Shown: positions 7,365 through 13,770 of the stretch, piece by piece
Layout of the letters: each line of letters starts with the position of its first letter
How positions within the stretch are numbered: position 1 is the first letter of the stretch
NCBI GenBank assembly: GCA_002371715.1
Contig: DFGF01000005.1
Span: 1-15,026, forward strand
Length of the DNA: 15,026 nt
Direction: 5' to 3'
Source: Prevotella sp. UBA3757
GTDB taxonomy: Bacteria; Bacteroidota; Bacteroidia; Bacteroidales; Bacteroidaceae
Position numbers and translations under genes: made by a program
The notes under the pieces: model-generated
The model's input: only the letters and a program-made list of their open reading frames with translations
What the model was told of the DNA's origin: nothing
Databases searched by the model: none

Positions 7365-8437
7365 GGAATGCTTTCATCATCATATTTGGAGCGTTGCTGA
7401 CGATTTGCAGGACAGCCGATGCGGCATTGCTTTTTAAGAATGTCCGCCTTGAGCAAGCTGCTCGCCAGCTGGGAATTACTGACAGCATCAGGCCGTCTAC
7501 AGGTGATGACTGCTATACCATCGTCTGTGATGGCCAGCCCTTGACCGTCAGGCATGGATGGAAGGGGCGTGTGGAGCATATCGGCATTCCCCTTTTCAGT
7601 CCCGAATATGAGTCGGCTTACCCTTCACCGGTGTTCGAATGCCTGGAATTTCTGACTCTTTGCCAGCGATATGACCTCCTGGAAAACAAGCTGGTCATGA
7701 CCGACATCAAGTTTCTGAAAGGCAACTGGGACGTACTTTGCAGGATGGGCAATCAGAAGTCCGTCACGATGGAAATGGTGAAAGGCAAATGCTATTCTGT
7801 CAAGTGGACAGACGCTGGGAATACAATGGCTGAAATCATCATGCCCATCAACTATGAACTGCTGGCATGTATGTCAAGGAAACAACTCGTCGAGGACTTC
7901 GTCGAACACCTGAAGGACCCCGAATCTGTCCATGCCGTGGCGGTTAACTATACCCAACCGCTATCACCTTTTTATATGATACCGGCTATTACGCATAGTC
8001 AGAGCATTGACAGCCTGGGCAATTATATCTTCGACCGTTCCCGGCCCGGCGAGAGTCAGGCAAACCTGATGTTGGCTTCCTGCCAGGTTGCACCACAGGC
8101 CACCCTGCAGCTGGAACTGATACTCGACAAAGGCAAACGCGAGAAGCTGCAAATACCACTAAGCAGATGGGATGCTCTGTGCAGGAGTCTGGGCTGCCAT
8201 CCGTATTATGGGCCGGAGGGCAGCGAAAGCGATGTTGTGCGGGGGGTACAGGTGATGAGTAACGTCCCCTCCGGCTATGATCATGTCCTGTATGTGGAAT
8301 GCGCAAAGGGCGACCTTGGACGAAAGGACATTTCCGTTAAGGCCACCGCCTATCTGTATATACCTTCGTCAAACGTCAAAGAGCTGTTTGACACACAGAA
8401 ACAACAAAGTAAAACCCGAAGAAAAAGAAAAATATGA
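7361..8437 (+). CDS. Exported protein of unknown function, GTG start
   Basis: A 358-residue protein with a signal peptide (about 1-21, RTADA before ALLF). I do not recognise a family. The body looks like a soluble alpha/beta exported domain without further membrane segments, and it ends in a strongly basic tail (KTRRKRKI). The start is GTG at 7361, chosen because it overlaps the caspase-MORN stop by GTGA and gives an intact signal peptide, and because the next in-frame ATG lies far inside the protein. The 3' end overlaps the next start as ATGA. Both overlaps suggest translational coupling, so the three proteins are probably made in fixed proportion. It is a candidate partner, substrate or regulator of the caspase (inference from position only). 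Unlike its neighbours, its signal peptide is not followed by Gln. Confidence 0.85.
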   Translation: MRNAFIIIFGALLTICRTADAALLFKNVRLEQAARQLGITDSIRPSTGDDCYTIVCDGQPLTVRHGWKGRVEHIGIPLFSPEYESAYPSPVFECLEFLTLCQRYDLLENKLVMTDIKFLKGNWDVLCRMGNQKSVTMEMVKGKCYSVKWTDAGNTMAEIIMPINYELLACMSRKQLVEDFVEHLKDPESVHAVAVNYTQPLSPFYMIPAITHSQSIDSLGNYIFDRSRPGESQANLMLASCQVAPQATLQLELILDKGKREKLQIPLSRWDALCRSLGCHPYYGPEGSESDVVRGVQVMSNVPSGYDHVLYVECAKGDLGRKDISVKATAYLYIPSSNVKELFDTQKQQSKTRRKRKI

Positions 8438-9405
8438 AAAAGATGCTGTTGTTGATATGCCTTCAGATGACCGTATTGGCATCCTTGGCTCAGAATGTCG
8501 ACTTTAAGTTTAGTGGTGGTATCTCCCGTTCCGACATGAGTTCGTCAATGGAGAAGCGCATCTCCAAGCTGCTGACAGAAATCAATGCTGCCTGCAGCCA
8601 AAACCGGGAACTGCAACTGGAGTCCCTTCACCTGACACCTCGTGCCGGGCAGTCGTTGCAAATGCTCTGGAAGAACTTTCATTTCCGTTGCGACGAGACG
8701 AAGATACGCCAACTGTGCCTGCAGGATGTCAATGGCTACGAAGTCCGTGGCATCGCTATTACCCTGACGCCGATGGGCGCAAACTTCAATGGTGAGCTCA
8801 GCCGTGAACTGACCGTCTGTTTTGCACCAGACCAGGAGATAACCGGTGTACACATGGCACTGGCCAACAACGTGTTTCTCTCCATCGTCGACAAAGGCCG
8901 CGACGTGACGGACACACGGAGACGGCTTGAGATACTGAAGTTCGTGGAGGACTTCCGTAGCTATTATGACGAAAAGGACCTTGAAGCCCTGAGAAATGTC
9001 TACAGCGACGATGCACTTATCATCACCGGCAAGGTCATTCACCGCAAGAACCTGGGCAGCGACCAAGCTCAGATGAAGCCTGAGATCGTGTATAGCAAGC
9101 AGAACAAGGAGCAATATCTGACCTCCCTCCAGCGCATCTTCAAGAACAACACTTTTATCCGCGTCAGTTTCGATGACATCAAGGTGAAGCGCCATCCGGC
9201 CAAGGCTGGCTTCTACGCCGTGACCCTTCACCAGAAATGGCAGTCCAGCAACTATAGTGACGACGGCTACGTGTTCCTGCTCTGGGAATTCAAAGAGAAC
9301 GCCTCGCCCGTGGTACATGTCCGCACATGGCAACCGGATATGATTGGCAGTCGGAAACTTGACGAGGACGAGGTGTTCAACGAAAACGACTTTTTTATAC
9401 CATAA
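8434..9405 (+). CDS. Exported protein with a probable NTF2-like C-terminal domain
   Basis: A 323-residue exported protein. The signal peptide covers residues 1-19 (ending SLA before QN). The N-terminal half (about 25-155) is unrecognised. The C-terminal half (about 163-305) resembles NTF2/SnoaL-like domains, with the helix RRRLEILKFVEDFRSYYDEK, the strand SDDALIITG, and a closing WQSSNYSDDGYVFLLWEF...HVRTWQP pattern. Such domains bind small ligands or act as dimerisation modules, and no catalytic residues can be named. It is third in the caspase-MORN operon, with its ATG overlapping the previous stop by ATGA. It converges on the - strand CsgG-like gene 49 bp away. The fold call is from sequence pattern only. 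Confidence 0.85.
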   Translation: MKKMLLLICLQMTVLASLAQNVDFKFSGGISRSDMSSSMEKRISKLLTEINAACSQNRELQLESLHLTPRAGQSLQMLWKNFHFRCDETKIRQLCLQDVNGYEVRGIAITLTPMGANFNGELSRELTVCFAPDQEITGVHMALANNVFLSIVDKGRDVTDTRRRLEILKFVEDFRSYYDEKDLEALRNVYSDDALIITGKVIHRKNLGSDQAQMKPEIVYSKQNKEQYLTSLQRIFKNNTFIRVSFDDIKVKRHPAKAGFYAVTLHQKWQSSNYSDDGYVFLLWEFKENASPVVHVRTWQPDMIGSRKLDEDEVFNENDFFIP

Positions 9406-9454
9406 AAAGTCGGAATCATCACGCACACAGACACATTTGGTCTGCCTTCACGGC

Positions 9455-10285
9455 TTACATTCCCAAAGTCTTGTTGACGCGGTCCAGCAGACCGGGTTTC
9501 TTAGCGCGTGAGACGACCGTCAGGGGAACCTTGCTGTCGAAGCAGGTCTTAATGTCGCCACCACCGTTCTTCACGTCGCACTTGGTGAGTGTACCGCTGA
9601 GCACCTCTTCGGCCTTCAGTTCACCAATCTTCTTATTGATTTTTTCACCGGCAATCTCCACCTGGCTGAACACCTCAAAGATTTGTCCCTTCTGGATGCC
9701 GGCATTGCTGCCAATGTTGATGTAGCAGGACTTGACACCTTTCTTGTCCACCTCATCAAGGGCTTTGATGGTAGCCTCGACCTTAAAGTTGTTGTCGACG
9801 AAGCGGCTCATGCGCTTCTTGGCATACTCGATAGCCTTGAGAATGGCCTCGTCCTCGGTGTCGCCGATGACATACGAGTCCTTGAAGGTCTCAGATGACT
9901 TGGTGATACCAGACTGTGTGTCGATGATGGTCAACGTGTAGTTGATAGTGGCCTCGTATTGCGTGCCGCTATCTGTTTTCTTAGACTTCGTGTCGACGGA
10001 GTTAAGCGTTCCCTCGATATAGTACTGTATGCCCATCTCACCCAAGAACACCAAGCGGTCATTCTTTGACTTAGGCATGTCGCTGATGGTGGAAGCCTCG
10101 ACCACGGTCAGTCGGTTAGTGGCTATAATGCCGGAAACGATTTCCTGACGCAGATTGTTGCATGCCACATCGCTGGCATTACTCTTGTTAGTAAAAGTTT
10201 CAACAAGCACATTGGGCTTATCGTCCTGAGCTGCCAGTGGCAGTAGGGTCAGCAGCATGGCTGCCATTACAAATAGTTTTTTCAT
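9455..10285 (-). CDS. Exported CsgG/FlgT-like protein
   Basis: A 276-residue exported protein. I start it at ATG 10285 (MKKLFVMAAM), which gives a clean signal peptide ending LAA before Q21. Open frame continues upstream to 10369, but that would overlap the caspase gene and precede the signal peptide. Residues about 24-165 look like a CsgG/LpoB-type domain (VLVETFTNKS, NRLTVVEAS, YYIEGTLNS, YTLTIIDTQSG, then AILKAIEYAKKRM). Residues about 183-262 look like a FlgT C-terminal-type barrel (CYINIGSNAGIQKGQIFEVF). Relatives of these domains are envelope-assembly or outer-membrane accessory proteins. Unlike CsgG itself there is no lipobox cysteine, so it should be soluble in the periplasm. It lies 25 bp after the second caspase and is probably in the same transcript. 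Confidence 0.85.
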   Translation of the reverse strand: MKKLFVMAAMLLTLLPLAAQDDKPNVLVETFTNKSNASDVACNNLRQEIVSGIIATNRLTVVEASTISDMPKSKNDRLVFLGEMGIQYYIEGTLNSVDTKSKKTDSGTQYEATINYTLTIIDTQSGITKSSETFKDSYVIGDTEDEAILKAIEYAKKRMSRFVDNNFKVEATIKALDEVDKKGVKSCYINIGSNAGIQKGQIFEVFSQVEIAGEKINKKIGELKAEEVLSGTLTKCDVKNGGGDIKTCFDSKVPLTVVSRAKKPGLLDRVNKTLGM

Positions 10286-10310
10286 CGTTTTGCAATTTAT
10301 AGTGTTATTC

Positions 10311-11282
10311 TTATCTCTTTCTAAGGAACGACTTGGGCCTATTAGGCTGCTCCGTCTGGCCGGAGGCACCGGTAGCAGGCCTGGCTGTAGCCTGTACCAC
10401 CGTCTCTATTTTGGGCAGCGTCTCGTAGCGTTTTGCCGGCTCGGCAGTCAGCAACCATTCGCGCCAGCCGTTGTTGTCATGCGGGGCGGTAACGGTGGGT
10501 GTCTGCATCTTGCCGTTGTCAAGCATCGACATCTTTTTAACCTCAGCAGTCACGTTGTCGCTCAGTTCGCCCAGAGACACGCAGCCGTTATGTTTGTTCA
10601 ACTGTTCAATGAGGTAATAGGTGAAGAGTCCGTGTTCCTTATCCTTCAGGGGCCATGCCGTCTCGTCGCCAGTGGCAGCCGAGAACACCACCATGTTGCT
10701 AGCAGCTACTGGGGCAGCCTTAGCCTTGATGGCCACGCCACGGGCCGACTGCATCATGCCGCCCTCGCGCTTGGCACCGCTAAAGCAGGCATCAAGGAAC
10801 ACCAGCGTCTGGCGGGTTTTCATATTGCCAAGTAGCTTGTAGAAATCGGCTGTGCTGATGCCGCTGCGTGTATCAGTGCTGTAGCCGTCGACGGGCAGCA
10901 GATAGGCGTTATGGCTGGCCTCGTCAGGCATTCCATGACCGCTGTAATAGACGATGACGCGGCTTTGGTCGCCCACGACACCTACCATGTCGCTGAGCCA
11001 TTGCAGGTTGCGCCGCATCTTGTTGAGTGTAGCGTCCGGTACGAAGCGGATGTTCTTTTCGGGTACGCCCAAAGTTTTCTCCAGGTAGCGTTTGAAGACG
11101 GCTCCATCGTTGAGTGCATAAGGCACGGGTACTTCAAACTCATAGTGCTCATTAGCAATAATCACGGCAAAACTGTTGGGGTCTTGGACATCCGTCACCG
11201 GCAGGTATGTGTCTATGTCGTTCTGAGCCTTGCAAAGCGCAGCACTCAATAACAGAATTGTGAACAATAAAGTATTTCTCAT
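10311..11282 (-). CDS. Exported caspase-like protease (C14), second copy
   Basis: A 323-residue exported caspase/metacaspase-type cysteine protease. The signal peptide spans about 1-19 (ending CKA before Q). The catalytic His is in YYSGHG (H116) and the catalytic Cys in FLDACFSG (C166). The p10-like part has HGLFTYYLIEQL, VSLGELSDNV and a TPTVTAP segment. It is a paralog of the caspase at 6174-7364, with many shared blocks (ALNDG, EKTLG, RQTLV, RGVAIKA, WREW, ETAxP). It replaces the MORN tail with a short Pro/Gln/Thr-rich basic tail ending SFLRKR. It lies in a - strand series after a DUF4384-like gene and before a CsgG-like gene. No promoter matching the Bacteroidetes consensus is visible directly upstream, so expression from further up is likely. 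Confidence 0.93.
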   Translation of the reverse strand: MRNTLLFTILLLSAALCKAQNDIDTYLPVTDVQDPNSFAVIIANEHYEFEVPVPYALNDGAVFKRYLEKTLGVPEKNIRFVPDATLNKMRRNLQWLSDMVGVVGDQSRVIVYYSGHGMPDEASHNAYLLPVDGYSTDTRSGISTADFYKLLGNMKTRQTLVFLDACFSGAKREGGMMQSARGVAIKAKAAPVAASNMVVFSAATGDETAWPLKDKEHGLFTYYLIEQLNKHNGCVSLGELSDNVTAEVKKMSMLDNGKMQTPTVTAPHDNNGWREWLLTAEPAKRYETLPKIETVVQATARPATGASGQTEQPNRPKSFLRKR

Positions 11283-11331
11283 AACATTTTAATAAAGATT
11301 TTATCATTTGTTCCAACAGACGTTTTTACAC

Positions 11332-11487
11332 TCAAGGTTTTAGCTTCATCTTGCGCCACGTGTCATGCATTGCTGAAGAACTTGTCACAGTAGGGGTCTG
11401 ACTTTTACGATTGATGAGTACTGAACGCTGTTTTACGTTTTCAGAAATGAAGTCACTCAGTTCGCCTAATGTGGCATTACCTAATTT
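11332..11487 (-). pseudogene. Remnant of a third caspase (C-terminal part only)
   Basis: On the - strand an open frame from 11487 to the TGA at 11334-11332 encodes 51 residues that align with the end of the caspase domain. GNATLGELSDFISENV matches GCVSLGELSDNVTAEV of the neighbouring caspase, then KSQTPTVTSSS matches KMQTPTVTAPH, then TWRKMKLKP matches GWREWLLTA. It has no start codon of its own, opens after a TGA at 11490-11488, and lacks the catalytic His and Cys. It overlaps the end of the small ORF at 11477-11698 in another frame. One base fewer in the A-tract at 11485-11488 would join the two into a 121-residue exported protein. I read it as a decayed or internally deleted caspase gene. 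Confidence 0.8.
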
Positions 11488-11698
11488 TCAAATCGTCGAT
11501 AGAATCACACGTACACATTTTATAGCCACGTAGGTTGTAAACTTCCCTTCCATTATAGTATAAGATACCAAACAAATGATTGTCAAACCCCTTCGGGTAG
11601 ATTTTCTGTGACAATTGTTGCAGATTTGATTTAACATTTTGAGACGTGGCATTGACTACAGACAAGGCCAATGTGCATAATAGAATAATAGATTTCAT
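11477..11698 (-). CDS. Small exported ORF, probably part of a broken gene
   Basis: A 73-residue ORF with a good signal peptide (about 1-19, ending ATS before QN), followed by about 50 residues (PKGFDNHLFGILYYNGREVY and a CTCDSIDDLK end) that I do not recognise. It starts at ATG 11698, 26 bp after the DUF4384-like gene, and ends at a TAA (11479-11477) created by reading out of frame into the caspase remnant. Removing one A from the AAAA run near its end would read DDLK straight into LGNATLGELSD. So it is probably the front of a frameshifted or deletion-fused gene and not a stand-alone peptide. If translated as it stands it would be a small periplasmic protein. Confidence 0.5.
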   Translation of the reverse strand: MKSIILLCTLALSVVNATSQNVKSNLQQLSQKIYPKGFDNHLFGILYYNGREVYNLRGYKMCTCDSIDDLKIR

Positions 11699-11724
11699 AG
11701 TTTTTTAGTATTTTAGTTTTTTCG

Positions 11725-12609
11725 TTATTTCTTTCTAACTGCAAGCCGGATGATTTTCCGGCTCATCTTCTTATCGCGTGCCCCAAGTTTGCCAAGCCAG
11801 CGTGAGAAATCCTTGGCCTGAAGCTGGCGTGGCAAAAGGCGGTCATCTGACTGCTGCTTGTCGGCATCCACGGCTTTTGTGTAGGCATTTGGGGAATAGA
11901 TGACATACAGCTGGTTGTACTCTACGTTCTCGTCATCGCAGGTCATGTACATCTGGTCAATGACGTCACGCGGCACGTCGTAGACATGCTCTGGCGAGAA
12001 GAACACGTATTCCTTGCCATGTTCCACGGGTTGCTGGCCATTAGTATCGTTGGCATACGGCAGCAGACAGTAGGCTGTTTGCTTCTCGTCTATAAGGTAT
12101 ACGGCCACAAAACCGTCGGCCGGAGACTTGAAATACAGGTATAGGTCGTCGCCATCCTTGAAATCGGTACCGGCAAAACGCTTTTCGGTGCCGTTTCGTA
12201 AGGCCATTGTCTCAAAATCGATTGCATCATTACTGATGGGGCGTGCCTTGCCGTGAACCGTTGCTTCGATGACCATGATGTCATCTGCTGTTGTGGCGGT
12301 GATGACAGCCTCTGGGGCTTTTGTATCCTCAATCCATTCACCTTTCACCTCGCTACTGTTAAGTTGGATGAAATTGCTGACCTCGCGACCGTTTTTAAGT
12401 TGTTCCTGCGATACCGTGTTTTGCACGATCAGTGTGCCGAACTCTTTGGCCAATGCCTGTACTTTCGCATTTTCAATAGCAGCGGCTTTAGCTTCTTTTA
12501 TTGACATGCTTGGATCAGCATAATAAATATAGGTGCCACTGACACTACGCGTTTGTGCCGAAAGGGCCAACGAAATGCAGAGAAAGGCGGTTGTCAATAA
12601 TGTTTTCAT
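11725..12609 (-). CDS. Exported DUF4384-like protein
   Basis: A 294-residue exported protein. The signal peptide covers residues 1-18 (ending LSA before Q). An N-terminal domain (about 20-125) contains a helix of the LPP20/FlgO-like type (KEAKAAAIENAKVQALAKEFG) followed by strands. A DUF4384-like domain (about 148-245) is marked by FKDGDDLYLYFKSPADGFVAVYL, then DEKQTAYCLLPY and a YVFFSPE strand. The tail is basic and ends RLAVRKK. DUF4384 domains are known to occur with caspase domains, sometimes in one protein, which fits the two caspase genes here and supports a common envelope system (partly inference). It starts 34 bp after mltG with no promoter box between them. Confidence 0.88.
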   Translation of the reverse strand: MKTLLTTAFLCISLALSAQTRSVSGTYIYYADPSMSIKEAKAAAIENAKVQALAKEFGTLIVQNTVSQEQLKNGREVSNFIQLNSSEVKGEWIEDTKAPEAVITATTADDIMVIEATVHGKARPISNDAIDFETMALRNGTEKRFAGTDFKDGDDLYLYFKSPADGFVAVYLIDEKQTAYCLLPYANDTNGQQPVEHGKEYVFFSPEHVYDVPRDVIDQMYMTCDDENVEYNQLYVIYSPNAYTKAVDADKQQSDDRLLPRQLQAKDFSRWLGKLGARDKKMSRKIIRLAVRKK

Positions 12610-12643
12610 AATTCTTAGTTTAGGGTAGTTATACGCTCAATTC

Positions 12644-13669
12644 TCACTTGATGCCCCGCTCGTTGAGTGCCTTGGTATATCGGGCAGCATTCTGCAGGTG
12701 CTCCTGATAGGTGCGGGCAAAGTTGTGGGTGCCGGAGAAGTCCTCCTTGGCGCACATATAGAGGTAGTCGTGGCTGACAGCATTGAGCACGGCGTCGATG
12801 CCACGGATGGAGGCAATCTTGATGGGGCCTGGGGGCAACCCCGTGTTCTTATAGGTGTTGTAGGGCGAGTCCGTCTGGAGCAGCTTTTGCCAGATGCGCT
12901 TCAGGGCAAACTGCTTCAGAGCAAACTTGATGGTGGGATCGGCCTGCAACGGCATGTCGCTCTTCAGGCGGTTCAGGTACATGCCGGCAATCATGGGCTT
13001 CTCCTGGTTGTTGGCCGTCTCCTCGTCGATGATGCTGGCCAGGGTACACACCTCCACCGGCGTCAGCTGCAGCGTTGCGGCCTTGGCCTCGCGGTCGCCC
13101 TGCCAGAAATGTTCGTGCTCCTTCACCATGCGCTGCATGAGACCCTCGACGCTCATGTTCCAATAGACGTCGTACGTGTTGGGTACGAAGAGTGCGGCCA
13201 CGGTACACGTGTCGTAGCCGTAGCGCCGGCAGGCCTCGTCGCTGTAGAGCACGGCGGCAATGGCGGCCGAGTCGACCATCAGCTTGCGGCCCAGTATGCC
13301 GGCCAGCCGGTCCATGGTGCGCACCTCGGGAATGGTGAGGTTCATGCTGGCCTGCTGGCCGTTCTTTAGTTTGCGGAACACGGTGATGGCTCCTTCGCCC
13401 GGTTCAATGGCGTAGCGGCCCGAGCGGACGTTGTCGCTGTAGCTGCTATGACGCAGCAGTGACGACAGACCGGCCATCCCGGCCGTACTGCTCATGGGAC
13501 GCAGGCGCATGAGTACAGAGTCCTGCGTATCGTCGTCGTCGATATACAGATACTGCGTAGTGTCCGTGCGCGAAACGGGCGTCAGGACATAGAAAGCTGC
13601 CAGGCCGAGAATCAGTGCCAAACCGGCAGCAGCCACATATAAATATGTACGGGAATCAAACTTTTTCAT
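12644..13669 (-). CDS. mltG: Endolytic murein transglycosylase
   Basis: A 341-residue inner-membrane lytic transglycosylase of the YceG/MltG family, which cuts nascent peptidoglycan strands and is thought to end glycan-chain growth. One N-terminal membrane anchor (about 9-29) is followed by a periplasmic LysM-like region (about 38-115) and the YceG catalytic domain. That domain has LFVPNTYDVYW (160-170), the active-site motif ASIIDEET (211-218), MYLNRLKSDMPLQADPTIKF (230-249) and YNTYKNTGLPPGPI (270-283). The start is placed at ATG 13669 because the longer frame, opening at TTG 13702, would begin upstream of the promoter -7 box. The active-site motif has Asp where E. coli has the first Glu of VEKET. 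It diverges from malQ and may be co-transcribed with the DUF4384-like and caspase genes downstream. Confidence 0.94.
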   Translation of the reverse strand: MKKFDSRTYLYVAAAGLALILGLAAFYVLTPVSRTDTTQYLYIDDDDTQDSVLMRLRPMSSTAGMAGLSSLLRHSSYSDNVRSGRYAIEPGEGAITVFRKLKNGQQASMNLTIPEVRTMDRLAGILGRKLMVDSAAIAAVLYSDEACRRYGYDTCTVAALFVPNTYDVYWNMSVEGLMQRMVKEHEHFWQGDREAKAATLQLTPVEVCTLASIIDEETANNQEKPMIAGMYLNRLKSDMPLQADPTIKFALKQFALKRIWQKLLQTDSPYNTYKNTGLPPGPIKIASIRGIDAVLNAVSHDYLYMCAKEDFSGTHNFARTYQEHLQNAARYTKALNERGIK

Positions 13670-13691
13670 CCTTTTTTCTTGATTTCGGCCA

Positions 13692-13722
13692 CAAAGGTAC
13701 AAAATAATTGATAATTGACAAT
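13692..13722 (-). promoter_or_regulatory. Promoter for mltG
   Basis: On the - strand TACCTTTG (13699-13692) is an exact TAnnTTTG -7 box. ATTG (13722-13719) sits 19 nt upstream as a near-match to the TTTG -33 box. The leader to ATG 13669 would be about 16 nt. It could also drive the genes down to 9455, as no internal promoter is seen. Confidence 0.65.
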
Positions 13723-13740
13723 TGATAATTGATAATTATT
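13706..13740. repeat. AATTGAT heptad array in the mltG/malQ spacer
   Basis: Five 7-bp units: AATTGAT (13706-13712), AATTGAC (13713-13719), AATTGAT (13720-13726), AATTGAT (13727-13733), AATTATT (13734-13740). The single T-to-C change in unit two creates the palindrome CAATTG (13719-13724), which lies exactly midway between the two opposing -7 boxes. Confidence 0.88.
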
Positions 13741-13751
13741 TCGTAATTTTG
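13721..13751 (+). promoter_or_regulatory. Promoter for malQ
   Basis: ATTG (13721-13724), a 19-nt spacer and TAATTTTG (13744-13751) match the Bacteroidetes promoter. The transcription start is expected near 13757, giving a leader of about 14 nt before ATG 13771. The -33 box lies in the same CAATTG palindrome used by the opposing mltG promoter. Confidence 0.65.
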
Positions 13752-13770
13752 CAGAAACAATTGAAAAAAG

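Noticed and set aside
8545..9426. A 293-codon open frame antisense to the NTF2-like gene.
   Set aside because: The + strand reading has a signal peptide, ATGA coupling and a domain pattern. The antisense one has none of these.
9406..9454. Possible bidirectional terminator between the converging operons (CAGAC/GTCTG stem).
   Set aside because: Only a 5-bp stem with no adjoining T run on either strand, too weak to call.
10286..10369. Upstream extension of the CsgG-like gene by 28 codons.
   Set aside because: It would overlap the end of the caspase gene and place polar residues before an otherwise perfect signal peptide starting at 10285.
13670..13702. Earlier TTG start for mltG adding 11 residues.
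   Set aside because: The start would lie upstream of the TACCTTTG promoter box, outside the predicted transcript.
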